Assembly: GCA_012515235.1 (NCBI GenBank)
Contig: JAAYYU010000093.1
Span: forward strand, 36,599 to 100,598
DNA length: 64,000 nucleotides
Direction of reading: 5' to 3'
Origin: Candidatus Anammoximicrobium sp.
GTDB taxonomy: Bacteria > Planctomycetota > Planctomycetia > Pirellulales > Pirellulaceae
A program made the translations under genes and the position numbers. The number at the start of each line of letters is the position of its first letter. Positions within the stretch are counted from its first letter, which is position 1. The notes beneath the pieces were generated by a model that did not search any database, was not told the DNA's origin, and was given only the letters and a program-made list of their open reading frames with translations. Of the stretch, positions 24,093 through 32,276 are shown piece after piece.

Positions 24093-24983
24093 ATGATGAA
24101 CGATCGCGACGGGACATGCGATGGGAGACTGAACCGGCGGACCTTGCTCAAGGCGGCGGCCGGACTGGCGGGCGGAGTTTGGGCATCGGCCTGGGCGGGC
24201 CAAGCCACGGCGGCGCAGCGCGCGGGGAAGATCCGCATCGGCTCGTGCCGGATCGGGTTGACGGACGCCCGCAAGGCCGGCTTGGACGGCGTCGAAGTCC
24301 GCGTCGGCGGACCGGCGGATACGCTGGAGATCGCCGACCCGTCCGTGCGGCAGAAGTACAAAGACGAGATGAAAGAGACGGGGCTGGTGATTTCGTCGTT
24401 CATGATGGGCCTGCTGAACAGCAACCCGCTGGCCAGCGATCCGCGCGGCCCGGCGTGGCTGCAGCAGAGCATCGACGCCGCCGCGGACCTGGGCGCGGGC
24501 GTGATCCTGGTGGCGTTCTTCGGCCAGGGGAGCCTGCTGGACGAGAACGGTCAACTCAAGCAGGCCGACGTCGACGTGGTGGTCGAACGGATCAAGGCCG
24601 CCGCGCCTCGCGCCAAACAGGCGGGCGTGATCCTGGCCCTGGAGAACACGCTGTCGGCCCAACAGAACATCGAGATCCTGGAACGCATCGGGCACGAATC
24701 CGTGGCCGTCTACTACGATGTTGGCAACTCGACGCGCATGGGCTATGACGTGCCCGCAGAGATCCGCCTGCTCAAGAGCCGCATCGCCATGCTGCACTTC
24801 AAGGACGGCCCCAACTACCTGGGCGAAGGCGTCGTGAAATTCGATCCCATCGCTGCGGCCATCCGGGATATCGGCTACCAGGGCTGGATCGTGATGGAGA
24901 CTTCCAACCCGTCCAAGGACGGCGTGGCGGACGCGAAACGCAACGCCGCCTACATTCGGAAACTGCCCGGGATGGCCCCGTAG
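24093..24983 (+). CDS. Tat-exported sugar phosphate isomerase/epimerase-like TIM-barrel protein
   Basis: A 296-residue protein. The leader LNRRTLLKAAAGLAGGVWAS is a clear twin-arginine signal, so the protein should fold in the cytoplasm and be exported. The mature part is an AP-endonuclease-2/xylose-isomerase-like TIM barrel: DGVEVRVGGPADTLE, ILVAFFGQGSLLDENGQL, AGVILALENTLSAQQNIEIL, VAVYYDVGNSTRMGYDVPAE and MLHFKDG contain the Glu, Asp and His residues that bind the divalent metal in this fold. Such Tat-linked isomerases are abundant in planctomycetes and are thought to act on sugars or cyclitols; the substrate is unknown. ATG 24,093 is followed by a second ATG at 24,096; either may serve. 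Confidence 0.88.
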   Translation: MMNDRDGTCDGRLNRRTLLKAAAGLAGGVWASAWAGQATAAQRAGKIRIGSCRIGLTDARKAGLDGVEVRVGGPADTLEIADPSVRQKYKDEMKETGLVISSFMMGLLNSNPLASDPRGPAWLQQSIDAAADLGAGVILVAFFGQGSLLDENGQLKQADVDVVVERIKAAAPRAKQAGVILALENTLSAQQNIEILERIGHESVAVYYDVGNSTRMGYDVPAEIRLLKSRIAMLHFKDGPNYLGEGVVKFDPIAAAIRDIGYQGWIVMETSNPSKDGVADAKRNAAYIRKLPGMAP

Positions 24984-25042
24984 CACCAAACGGGAAATGG
25001 GTATGTCGTGGTGCTGTGCATGATCGCCCACTTGCACGACAG

Positions 25043-25176
25043 GGGGTCAGGCTTACAGAATTCAATTTTGGCCGATGGTGGGTCCAGCGATAGGGAACAA
25101 CCTTGCTCGGCCAGAATTGAATTCTGTAAGCCTGACCCCAGCGCCGAAACCGTGATTTCATCAACAACGCGAAAAG
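25043..25176. repeat. Family A palindromic element, copy A1
   Basis: Two 33-base arms (25,043-25,075 and 25,107-25,139) are reverse complements with one mismatch, separated by 31 bases. They begin GGGGTCAGGCTTACAGAATT and end at GGCCGA. A conserved flank follows to about 25,176 (GCGCCGAAACCGTGATTTC and onward) that recurs beside copies A2 and A4. No open reading frame is carried. Three other copies lie at 29,324, 35,442 and 48,388. Confidence 0.92.
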
Positions 25177-25230
25177 CAGCCTATTACCGTTCAGTGCTAG
25201 TGGTTCCACCAGCCAAGGAGGATTACCGCC

Positions 25231-26484
25231 GTGAAACGCTCTTGCCTTCTGACGGTCCTGATGGGTGCCGCCTTGGTCTGCGGCCTGCCGGATTGCTCCG
25301 TCGCGGGTGAACCCCCGGCAATGCCCGTTGCGCCGTCCCATCCGCTCCACTACATTGCCACCGATTTCGAGAACGCCTCGCCGCTGTGGTGGGAGGTCGA
25401 CGCGGACGGCGTTGTCCAGATCCAGTTGGTTTACGACCAGGAACGCGCGTCGCCGAACCGGGCCAACGGGCATTGGCTGTTTCGCGTCGAGGCCGAACCG
25501 GGCTCCGACTTGACGCTCACGCTGGGTCCGTTCGCCAACGTCTGGAACGGCGTCCTCGGCAAGCCGACTCCGGAAGCGAAGATCTCGTTCATCTCCGACG
25601 ACGGCAAACAATGGCGCGCGATTCCGGCCGAGCCGGCCGAACCGTATCGGTTCAAGCTCCGCGTCCACCTGGAAGGCCCGTCGCTGTACGTCGCTCGCTT
25701 GGAACCCTATCGCCTGTCCGACCTGGAACGGCTGAAGGCCGACATCGCGGGCCAGCCGCTGGTGGAGATCACGCCCATCGGCCGGACGGTTGAGGACCGC
25801 GAGTTGGAGATGATCCGCGTCGGCAAGCCGGATGCGCCCCACCGCGTTCTGCTCCGCGCGCGGGCTCATCCTTGGGAGCCCGGCGGCAATTGGGTCGTCC
25901 AGGGGCTGATCCGGCGACTGCTGCACGGCGACGAGGACGCTCGGCGCTACCTCGACCGGTACTGCCTGTACGTGATGCCGATGGCCAACAAGGACGGCGT
26001 GGCCCGAGGCCGCACGCGTTTCAACCAGCGGGGCATGGACCTGAACCGCAAGTGGGACCAACCGGCCGACCCGGCGCTGGCTCCGGAAAACGCGGCGTTG
26101 GAAAAGTGGGTCGAAATGATGATCGCCCAGGGAAAGCGGCCGGACTTGGCGATCGACTTTCACAACGACGCCGGCGGCCGACTGCACGTCAGCCGTCCCG
26201 ACGGCGGCGTGACCGGACTCGACGAATACGTCGTCCGCATGGAACGGCTCGAGAAGCTGCTCCGAGAAAAAACCTGGTTTACCGAGGGCAGCACGAAAAG
26301 CAATTTCCGCAATCCGGGAACCGTCGGCGAAGGACTGCTCGTTCGCTACGGGATCGCCGCCTGTATCCACGAGCTGAACGCCAATCACATCGCCGGACTG
26401 GACGACGTTCCCACTGCCGAGCACTGGCAACTGTACGGCCGGCAATTGGCCGAGGTGTTCTGGGAGTATTTTGGAGCGGAGTAG
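25231..26484 (+). CDS. Exported zinc carboxypeptidase, M14 family
   Basis: A 417-residue protein with a signal peptide (about 1-25) and an AAGGAGG ribosome site. An N-terminal beta domain (about 35-170; FRVEAEPGSDLTLTLGPF) precedes the catalytic domain, as in cytosolic-carboxypeptidase-like M14 enzymes. Zinc ligands are visible as H-P-W-E at 213-216 (RARAHPWEPGGN) and the third His in AIDFHND (about H311). The substrate-binding region reads MANKDGVARGRTRFNQRGMDLNRKWD. The catalytic Glu is expected near the C-terminal INEYGIAACIHELNAN-like region, here GIAACIHELNAN. The family removes C-terminal residues or cleaves gamma-glutamyl-type bonds; export suggests action on peptides or envelope material. 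It stands alone behind repeat A1, with no operon partner. Confidence 0.88.
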   Translation: MKRSCLLTVLMGAALVCGLPDCSVAGEPPAMPVAPSHPLHYIATDFENASPLWWEVDADGVVQIQLVYDQERASPNRANGHWLFRVEAEPGSDLTLTLGPFANVWNGVLGKPTPEAKISFISDDGKQWRAIPAEPAEPYRFKLRVHLEGPSLYVARLEPYRLSDLERLKADIAGQPLVEITPIGRTVEDRELEMIRVGKPDAPHRVLLRARAHPWEPGGNWVVQGLIRRLLHGDEDARRYLDRYCLYVMPMANKDGVARGRTRFNQRGMDLNRKWDQPADPALAPENAALEKWVEMMIAQGKRPDLAIDFHNDAGGRLHVSRPDGGVTGLDEYVVRMERLEKLLREKTWFTEGSTKSNFRNPGTVGEGLLVRYGIAACIHELNANHIAGLDDVPTAEHWQLYGRQLAEVFWEYFGAE

Positions 26485-26537
26485 CGGGACCAGCCGAAAC
26501 GCGGGCAACGAGTGATCGGCGAACACGCTGCCGGATG

Positions 26538-27566
26538 CTAAGTCGCCGGTTTGTCGGTCGCGGTTGGTGGTGTGGCCGTGTCAGGTTTGGGTTTCGCTTC
26601 ATTCGCAGCGGGCTCGGAAGTCGTCTCCGCTTCCCGCCACCGGCCTCGGCCCATGCCCATGCCTCGGCCGCCGCCCATGCCCATGCCGCCGCCGCCGCCC
26701 ATACCCATACCGCCGCCGCCGCCCATGCCCATACCGCGGCCCCCCATGCCCATGCCGCCGCCCATGCCCTGCCCTTCGCCGCCGCCAGGGCATTGGCCCT
26801 GCCCGGACTCGTCGCCGTGCGGCGGCTCGGCGGGGGCGCCGGCTGATGGCCCGGTGGCTTCGCCCTGGGCCGCAGCCCATCCTCGGCCGCCGCCCCCCAT
26901 CCCGCGTCCCGCGCCCATTCCGCGGCCGCCCCCTCTACCCTCCGGGATTCCCGCCGCGGCCTCGGGAAACCGCTTGGTCACGGCGGCATAGATCTGACTG
27001 GGGACCATGCCGTTGCGTGCGGCCAAGTCGGCCACCGTCGTGCTCTCATCTTCCACGGCGATCCCCTCCTCCTGCAGCGCTGTCACGATTTCCGTTGCGG
27101 TCAGTCCCGTGGTCTGCGCCAAGCTCGTCAGCGTAAATTCTTCCGCGTGCGGCGCCGGGGCCGCTGCCGAGGTCCCCTCCCAGTAGTCTTTGATTTGCTC
27201 GTTCAGATCGGCGGTCGCCTTCAGTGGCGGAATCTGGTACACCGTGCCGCCGACCACGGCGGCGGTGATCAGGATCGAAGCGGCCATTTCCCATTTGAGG
27301 TTGAATCCGACCGATTTCTTCTGGATGTAGCTCCAGAAGATCCGCCAGTTCAGAACGAGGTGGATGACGGCTCCGATCAGCATCAGCAGGCAGGCGTTGA
27401 TGTGCAGCGCTGCCCATTCGTGCTTCGTCAGCCCCGCGACCGACCAGCCGGTCCAGTTGGCGACTCTGCCCCGCGGCGTGATGAACAGCACGGACCCGGA
27501 CACCACGGCGACCAGGAAGGACAACGCAAGCAACAGCGAAATGAACCCACGCATGCGGAATCTCAT
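26538..27566 (-). CDS. DUF4405-type membrane protein with Gly/Met-rich tail
   Basis: A 342-residue protein from ATG 27,566, preceded by GGAGAAAA; an in-frame upstream extension adds 70 unconserved residues and was dropped. Three membrane segments are likely at about 7-28, 52-74 and 94-111. His49, His55 and His69 lie in or near segment two (KHEWAALHINACLLMLIGAV), the pattern of DUF4405, which is related to cytochrome b-type proteins and may bind haem. A helical middle (about 120-200) contains two short EIVTAL / QIYAAV units. From about 209 the chain is low-complexity, rich in Gly, Met and Arg (GRGMG, GMGMGGRGMG). It is the last gene of a minus-strand run that begins with the sigma-54 activator, NifX-like and MBL genes. 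Suggested role: a membrane redox partner of that module (inference). Confidence 0.72.
   Translation of the reverse strand: MRFRMRGFISLLLALSFLVAVVSGSVLFITPRGRVANWTGWSVAGLTKHEWAALHINACLLMLIGAVIHLVLNWRIFWSYIQKKSVGFNLKWEMAASILITAAVVGGTVYQIPPLKATADLNEQIKDYWEGTSAAAPAPHAEEFTLTSLAQTTGLTATEIVTALQEEGIAVEDESTTVADLAARNGMVPSQIYAAVTKRFPEAAAGIPEGRGGGRGMGAGRGMGGGGRGWAAAQGEATGPSAGAPAEPPHGDESGQGQCPGGGEGQGMGGGMGMGGRGMGMGGGGGMGMGGGGGMGMGGGRGMGMGRGRWREAETTSEPAANEAKPKPDTATPPTATDKPAT
26640..26940. repeat. Low-complexity tandem repeat encoding the Gly/Met-rich tail
   Basis: On the plus strand this tract repeats CCCATGCCCATGCCGCCGCC-like units with small variations (CCCATACCCATACCGCCG). It corresponds to the Gly-Met-Gly repeats of the DUF4405 protein on the minus strand. 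Repeat units stay in frame (multiples of three), so length changes would extend or shorten the tail without breaking the gene. Confidence 0.85.
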
Positions 27567-27786
27567 GACTTTTCTCCAGGCGTGCAGATTTTTCCCAGCC
27601 CCGCGAGGCTGAATGGACAACACTTGCGCGGCCCGCGGCCCGGCTTGGGCCTTCACGGCCGCAAAAAACCAAGGCCCTGGGGCGGCGTGTGCATTGGCTC
27701 GACTCACGCCGGACAAAGAATGGCAAATGGGATGCCATCGCTTGTGGCCGGCAAGGCATTCTGGCACAGCCGTCAAGATTGTCGAG

Positions 27787-28632
27787 TCACGCCAGGTCGA
27801 ACTCGAATCGTCTGCCGACGTTACACGTCGTGCAAGTGCCCGGAAAAGCGTTCCACAGCGCGGCGGTGGCAGGCAGGCCGGTGCAATGGGCGGGGGCGAG
27901 CAGCGGGATGTGCCACGAGCGCAGCGCTTCGATCGTCCGGGCCATTCGCTCCGGCGAGGCGCCCCCCAGGTGCATCCCGCCCAGCACCGCGTGGATCGGC
28001 TTGCCGCCCGTCAGTTGGTCCACGTACTGCAACGTGTTCACCACGCCGGAATGCGCGCATCCCAGCAGGACCACGACGCCCTCTTGAGCCTCAAAGAAAA
28101 CCGCCTGGTCGTCGACCAGCGGGTCGGGGCGCGAGCACTCGTTGTCCAAGAAAAACGGACCGCCCGTGTCCTCAAAATCCGTAACACGCGGCACGGGCCC
28201 GGTGATGTACAACCGGCCGAACACGGGCGTCGGGGACGAGGTTCTTACCCAGGCTTCGCCGCACTCGCGCAGGGCGCGCTCGGCAGACGCGGGCATGCCG
28301 ATCTCCCGCGAGGTGCCGTCCTGGTTGCGCGCGAACTTGGGCTCCAACGCCGCGGGGTGTGCGAACACGTTGGGTCGATTCACGCGGAGCACCTCGGCCA
28401 GTCCGCCGCTGTGGTCGTAATGGCCGTGACTCAGGATGACGGCGTCGGCTTCGTGCAAAGGCACCTCCAGTTTGAAGGCATTGCCCGCCAGCACGGTGCC
28501 TTGCCCCGTGTCCAGCAGCACGCGCCTGCCCGGCCACTCGATCCAGTAGGCCAAGCCGTGTTCGCCCAAGAGGCCCAGGCCCTGGGCCGTGTTCTCCACC
28601 ACAACGCTGATTCGAATCTTGTGAGCCATCAT
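27787..28632 (-). CDS. Metallo-beta-lactamase-fold hydrolase (dihydropterin/RFA-P synthase-like group)
   Basis: A 281-residue cytoplasmic MBL-fold protein read from ATG 28,632; an ATG at 28,665 would overlap the upstream gene. The metal motif ILSHGHYDHSGGLAEVL is intact. Later ligands are suggested by VLLGCAHSGVVNTLQY and HAVLGGMHLGG, with LLAPAHCTG near the end. The layout, with an N-terminal VVVENTAQGLGLLGEHGLAYWIE and the G-C-A-H-S motif, fits the group annotated as 7,8-dihydropterin-6-methyl-4-(beta-D-ribofuranosyl)aminobenzene-5'-phosphate synthase-like, whose members are common beside NifX-like genes in anaerobes. It starts 1 base after the NifX-like stop, indicating one transcript. Actual substrate unknown. 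Confidence 0.85.
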   Translation of the reverse strand: MMAHKIRISVVVENTAQGLGLLGEHGLAYWIEWPGRRVLLDTGQGTVLAGNAFKLEVPLHEADAVILSHGHYDHSGGLAEVLRVNRPNVFAHPAALEPKFARNQDGTSREIGMPASAERALRECGEAWVRTSSPTPVFGRLYITGPVPRVTDFEDTGGPFFLDNECSRPDPLVDDQAVFFEAQEGVVVLLGCAHSGVVNTLQYVDQLTGGKPIHAVLGGMHLGGASPERMARTIEALRSWHIPLLAPAHCTGLPATAALWNAFPGTCTTCNVGRRFEFDLA

Positions 28633-28633
28633 C

Positions 28634-29029
28634 TCAAAGACGCAAGTCCCTCCGGCAATTGCCATTTCGCCGCCGACGCTCTTTCTTGCGAGCGCAGCCC
28701 GGCAGGACGAAACAATCCTGCTCCAACCCGCCCGTCCGGAACGCCCGCAAGACGTCCTCCACGCCTCCGCAAACTTGCGAAATAACCTCGATGCCGACCC
28801 CCAACAGCATCGTCTCCAATTCCTTGGAGAGGGCCCCGCAAATCATCGTCTGAACGCCCAAGTCCAGCAACTGCGTGGCGCGACCGACCAGGTCCGTGCC
28901 GGGCGCTGTCATCTCGAACTGGCTCCGCCGGACTTCCTGCCCATCCGTGACATCGACGATCAGGAAACTCCTGGCCTCGTCGCACACAGGAGACACGCGG
29001 GATTGCCAGTGGGGGATTGCGATTCTCAT
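28634..29029 (-). CDS. NifB/NifX-type iron-molybdenum cluster-binding protein
   Basis: A 131-residue protein starting at ATG 29,029 behind an AGGACGAG site. MRIAIPHWQSRVSPVCDEAR is the usual beginning of stand-alone NifX/NafY-like proteins of the dinitrogenase-cofactor family. Next come LIVDVTDGQEV, TQLLDLGVQTMICGALSKEL and ISQVCGGVEDVLRAF. The family binds iron-sulfur or molybdenum-containing clusters; many members have no link to nitrogen fixation, and no nif gene is present here. The basic C-terminus (CARKKERRRRNGNCRRDL) contains two more cysteines. It lies between a sigma-54 activator upstream and an MBL-fold gene downstream, which suggests handling of a metal cluster for a redox process (inference). 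Confidence 0.85.
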   Translation of the reverse strand: MRIAIPHWQSRVSPVCDEARSFLIVDVTDGQEVRRSQFEMTAPGTDLVGRATQLLDLGVQTMICGALSKELETMLLGVGIEVISQVCGGVEDVLRAFRTGGLEQDCFVLPGCARKKERRRRNGNCRRDLRL

Positions 29030-29323
29030 GGACCGCTCGTCCTGCACTTACCGCGCCAAAAAAGACCGAGCGTGGTCGGCTTGTTGAACTGGTGGGAAAT
29101 CCATCGCTGCTCCGCGATCCGACCGGCTGTGGGGGCGAGGTTCACCCGGCAATCTGCAAGAGGCGCGAAGGCGCTCGACTCTGGCATTTTGCCGGACATT
29201 CGCCGCCAGGCCGCAGCGGTTCGAGAAACCGCTGTCCGGCGCCCCTTGAGCGGCTGGGCGCTAGCACCAGACGGGAAACTGCCACGGAAAGTCGCTGTCT
29301 ACGATGGCGTGGTCGCGCGAAAT

Positions 29324-29457
29324 GGGGTCAGGCTTACAGAATTCAATTTGGCCGAGTTTGGTGCCAGCTACGTGCTACGACTCTGCTCGGCCAAAATTGA
29401 ATTCTATAAGCCTGACCCCAGCACCGAAACCGTGACTTCCTCAACGACGCGGAAAAG
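29324..29457. repeat. Family A palindromic element, copy A2
   Basis: Arms at 29,324-29,355 and 29,387-29,419 pair with few differences; the start GGGGTCAGGCTTACAGAATT is identical to A1. The conserved flank GCACCGAAACCGTGACTTCC continues to about 29,457. It lies in the 520-base gap between the sigma-54 activator and the NifX-like gene, so it sits upstream of the latter; the rest of that gap (29,030-29,323 and 29,458-29,552) shows nothing I can name. Confidence 0.92.
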
Positions 29458-29552
29458 GGTCGGCATCCCGTTTGGTGCTCGCCGTCGGTAGGGCGGATCG
29501 CCGGACATTGGTGGCTTGCGTCCTTCCGCTGACCGGGTTTCTCGAACTTTCT

Positions 29553-30926
29553 TCAGCTTCCCCTTCCCCGACGCTTTCTGGATTTCGGGCTCGGCACATC
29601 AATTCCCAACGACTTGATTTTGCGGTGCAGTGTGCTGGGATCGATGCCAAGTTGCTTGGCTGCCGCGGTGCGATTGCCGTGGTGCCGGCTGAGGGCGTCG
29701 CGAATCAACCATTGTTCCGTGGCAGCGAGCGTCAAGCCGCTCAGTTCCAACAAGGACCCCGTTTCCGCGGGCCCGCGCAACTGGGGAGGCAAGTGGGAGA
29801 GCTGAATCAGGCCGCCGCGGCACAGGACGAAGGCATGTTCGATGATGTTCTCCAATTCACGCACGTTGCCGGGAAAGTCGTATTCCATCAGCCGCGCCAG
29901 CACGTCGTCGGCGACCCCCGCCACGTCCTTGCCTTGCAGACGGTTAAACTTGGCGATGAAACGCTCGATCAGCAGCGGAATGTCCTCCCGCCGCTCGCAG
30001 AGCCGCGGCAGTTCGAGCCGCACCACGTGAATCCGATAGAACAGGTCTTCGCGGAACTTGCCGGCTTGGACCAGTCCCGCCAGATCCTGGTGCGTGGCGG
30101 CCAGCACGCGGACGTCGGTGGCGACGGGCTGGACCGAGCCCAGCGGTTCGTACACGCGTTCCTGCAGAACGCGCAGCAGTCGCGTCTGCATGGCCGGCGA
30201 GATATCGCCGATTTCGTCCAGGAAGACCGTGCCGCCTTCGGCCAGGGCAAACCGGCCGGGCTTGTCCCGCCGCGCGTCCGTGAACGCCCCGGCTTTGTAA
30301 CCGAACAGCTCCGACTCCAACAGCGTGTCCGGCAAAGCTCCGCAATTGATGGCCACGAACGGCCGCTCCTTGCGCCGCGACAGCGAGTGGATCGCGCGGG
30401 CGAACAGTTCCTTGCCGGTCCCGCTGGCGCCCTCGATCAACACCGTGCTTTCGCTGTCCGCCAGTAGGGGCAGAAGCTGGAACACCTGCCGGATGGCCGT
30501 GCTGCGGCCTACGATGTCGGCAAACCGGTCCTTGCCCTCGATTTCCTTGCGGAGGTCTTCGACCAGGCTTAGATCGCGGAACGTCTCGACGCCGCCGATC
30601 ACGTTTCCCCGGCGGTCCTTGAAGACCGCAGTGGAAATGCTGATCGGGATTCGCTGGCCTTTGACGCCCAGGACGTAGATCGCCTTGTTGACCACCGGGC
30701 GGCCCGTGGCGAGGGTCTCGCGCAGCGCGCAGGAGGCTTCACAGATGCTGGCCCGGAACACCTCGCAGCAGGGGCGTCCCAGCGCCTCTCGCCGCTTGAC
30801 CCCCGTGATCCGCTCGGCCGCCCGATTGAACGACGTGATCTTCCAGTCCTGATCCACGGTGAACACGCCGTCGTTGATCGAGTCGAGGATGACACCGTGG
30901 AATTCGTCGGGATGGGGAGTGGTCAT
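29553..30926 (-). CDS. Sigma-54-dependent transcriptional activator with PAS sensor domain
   Basis: A 457-residue bacterial enhancer-binding protein. An N-terminal PAS domain (about 8-120) carries cysteines at 53, 54, 62 and 66 (GRPCCEVFRASICEASCALR), a plausible metal or redox sensor site. The AAA+ domain has Walker A GASGTGKE (167-174), the sigma-54 loop as GAFTDA (213-218) instead of GAFTGA, Walker B VFLDEIGD and the arginine-finger region DVRVLAATHQDLAGLV. A Fis-type helix-turn-helix closes it (about 408-440, NRTAAAKQLGIDPSTLHRKI). It probably controls the NifX-like/MBL/DUF4405 genes downstream on the same strand, in response to a signal sensed through the cysteines (inference). No convincing -24/-12 promoter was located. 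Confidence 0.92.
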   Translation of the reverse strand: MTTPHPDEFHGVILDSINDGVFTVDQDWKITSFNRAAERITGVKRREALGRPCCEVFRASICEASCALRETLATGRPVVNKAIYVLGVKGQRIPISISTAVFKDRRGNVIGGVETFRDLSLVEDLRKEIEGKDRFADIVGRSTAIRQVFQLLPLLADSESTVLIEGASGTGKELFARAIHSLSRRKERPFVAINCGALPDTLLESELFGYKAGAFTDARRDKPGRFALAEGGTVFLDEIGDISPAMQTRLLRVLQERVYEPLGSVQPVATDVRVLAATHQDLAGLVQAGKFREDLFYRIHVVRLELPRLCERREDIPLLIERFIAKFNRLQGKDVAGVADDVLARLMEYDFPGNVRELENIIEHAFVLCRGGLIQLSHLPPQLRGPAETGSLLELSGLTLAATEQWLIRDALSRHHGNRTAAAKQLGIDPSTLHRKIKSLGIDVPSPKSRKRRGRGS

Positions 30927-31077
30927 CGGCTCGAATCTGACGACGGTCGGAAAGGGGCTCGCCCCAGGCGGAGTGGCCCGCCTTGCTGAAGGATCTCCAA
31001 AAGCACTGAGCCATTATACGGGTTCTCCGCCGTTCGCCTAGCGTCGGGTCCGCCCGCACACGCCGTCAGGGGCACCC

Positions 31078-32067
31078 TCAGGGGCTCGCCTGTACCGTTC
31101 CCCGGATCGCGCATTCGCCGGACAAGCCGCTGCCCAAATCCGTTCGGATCCGGATGGCGTTGGAGATTTCACCCGCTTCGCCGCCCGCCGCAAAGGCAAG
31201 GTTGACGAAATGCAGCGACTTGGGCTCGCCGACGACCTCGCCGAACGTGCAACGGGAGTCGTCACACTCGACCTTCAGAATCCGGAATGGCTTGCTGCCG
31301 CGCACGACCAGCCGCTTCTGGACTGTCTCGCCCGGTTTCATCGCACCGAGAAACAGGGACGCCGGGCTGACGGTCAGCGGCGACGTGACTTGGCCCTCGA
31401 CTGGCAGCAGCAGGATCTCGCTGCCCGCCTCGTTGGTGACAATCGCCAACTGGTCCTGCAACAAGCCCGCGGGAGCGCCCGGTTTCAGATGCACCAGCAT
31501 GCGGTAGCCCACCTGGCCGCCCCGCCGCGCCATCTCGTCCAGTTCAACCTCCAGGAACAGATTTGCGCTGCGGACGTCGACGATCTCCCAATCGTGACTC
31601 CCCTCGTAGGCTACCTTCAGTTCGGCAGATCCCTGCTCGCCAGCCGTCACCGATCCAAAATCGACGGTCCCCGGCGTGAACACGACGTCGCTGCGGATGA
31701 AACCGCGGACCTGCAGTTGGACCTCGGCGAAGACCGGCTCGTCAATCGTGACCGTGATGGTCGCACCGCGCGCGCCGAGGAAAGACTTGGTGTTGAACCG
31801 CACGCGGACCTCGCCCGTTTCGTGTGTCGCCAGCGTGTCTTTCTCGATCCACGGCGTCGTGCATCCGCAATGCGAATGCACGTCGGCCACATGCACGTGC
31901 TCCTTGTACAGGTTCTTGAATCGGAACGCATATTCCTGTTTCGAACCGCGCGGCACGGCGCCGAAATCGTGCTCGGTCTCCTCGAACATCCTTCGGGCCC
32001 ACTCCTGCCCCGCTGCCTGTGAAACTGCCGCGACCAACAACAGCGTACCAACCAACAGTCGTTTCAC
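31078..32067 (-). CDS. Exported DUF1573-domain protein
   Basis: A 329-residue protein with a signal peptide (about 1-20). The first half is a DUF1573 Ig-like domain: EHDFGAVPRGSKQEYAFRF, the diagnostic VHSHCGCTTPWIEKDTLA and GEVRVRFNTKSFLGARGATI. A second region (about 130-329) repeats an Ig-like pattern (VVFTPGTVDFGSVTAGEQGS, LTVSPASLFLGAMKPGETVQ), so the mature protein is probably three beta-sandwich domains. The family is periplasmic, common in Bacteroidetes and planctomycetes, and its function is unknown. It stands alone; 151 bases separate it from the sigma-54 activator, which lies upstream of neither. Confidence in the family is high, but nothing can be said of the role. Confidence 0.9.
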   Translation of the reverse strand: MKRLLVGTLLLVAAVSQAAGQEWARRMFEETEHDFGAVPRGSKQEYAFRFKNLYKEHVHVADVHSHCGCTTPWIEKDTLATHETGEVRVRFNTKSFLGARGATITVTIDEPVFAEVQLQVRGFIRSDVVFTPGTVDFGSVTAGEQGSAELKVAYEGSHDWEIVDVRSANLFLEVELDEMARRGGQVGYRMLVHLKPGAPAGLLQDQLAIVTNEAGSEILLLPVEGQVTSPLTVSPASLFLGAMKPGETVQKRLVVRGSKPFRILKVECDDSRCTFGEVVGEPKSLHFVNLAFAAGGEAGEISNAIRIRTDLGSGLSGECAIRGTVQASP

Positions 32068-32276
32068 GCTCTGGTTCCTCCCTAAACCACTGGAATCGGC
32101 AAGCTTGCCAGCAAGTGGAAGCCAGGAGTCTGCCCTGCAAGCCTCGTGCCGCGCGCTTTCGCTGCCCTGTCGCCTCGGCGGTCGGCATTGCTAGCATGGC
32201 GCGTCGAGCTGACACGGAGGAGCCTTGCCGTTGAGCCGTGTGGCCGGCTTCGGGCTGCTGGGGCGAACAACCGCTC

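Noticed and set aside
26640..26940. Repeated CCCATGCCCATG units considered as a CRISPR-like or regulatory array
   Set aside because: No spacers; the units are multiples of three and encode the Gly/Met tail of the minus-strand protein.
28634..29029. Evidence for nitrogen fixation from the NifX-like gene
   Set aside because: No nifHDK, nifB or nifE is present; stand-alone NifX-like proteins are widespread in organisms that do not fix nitrogen.
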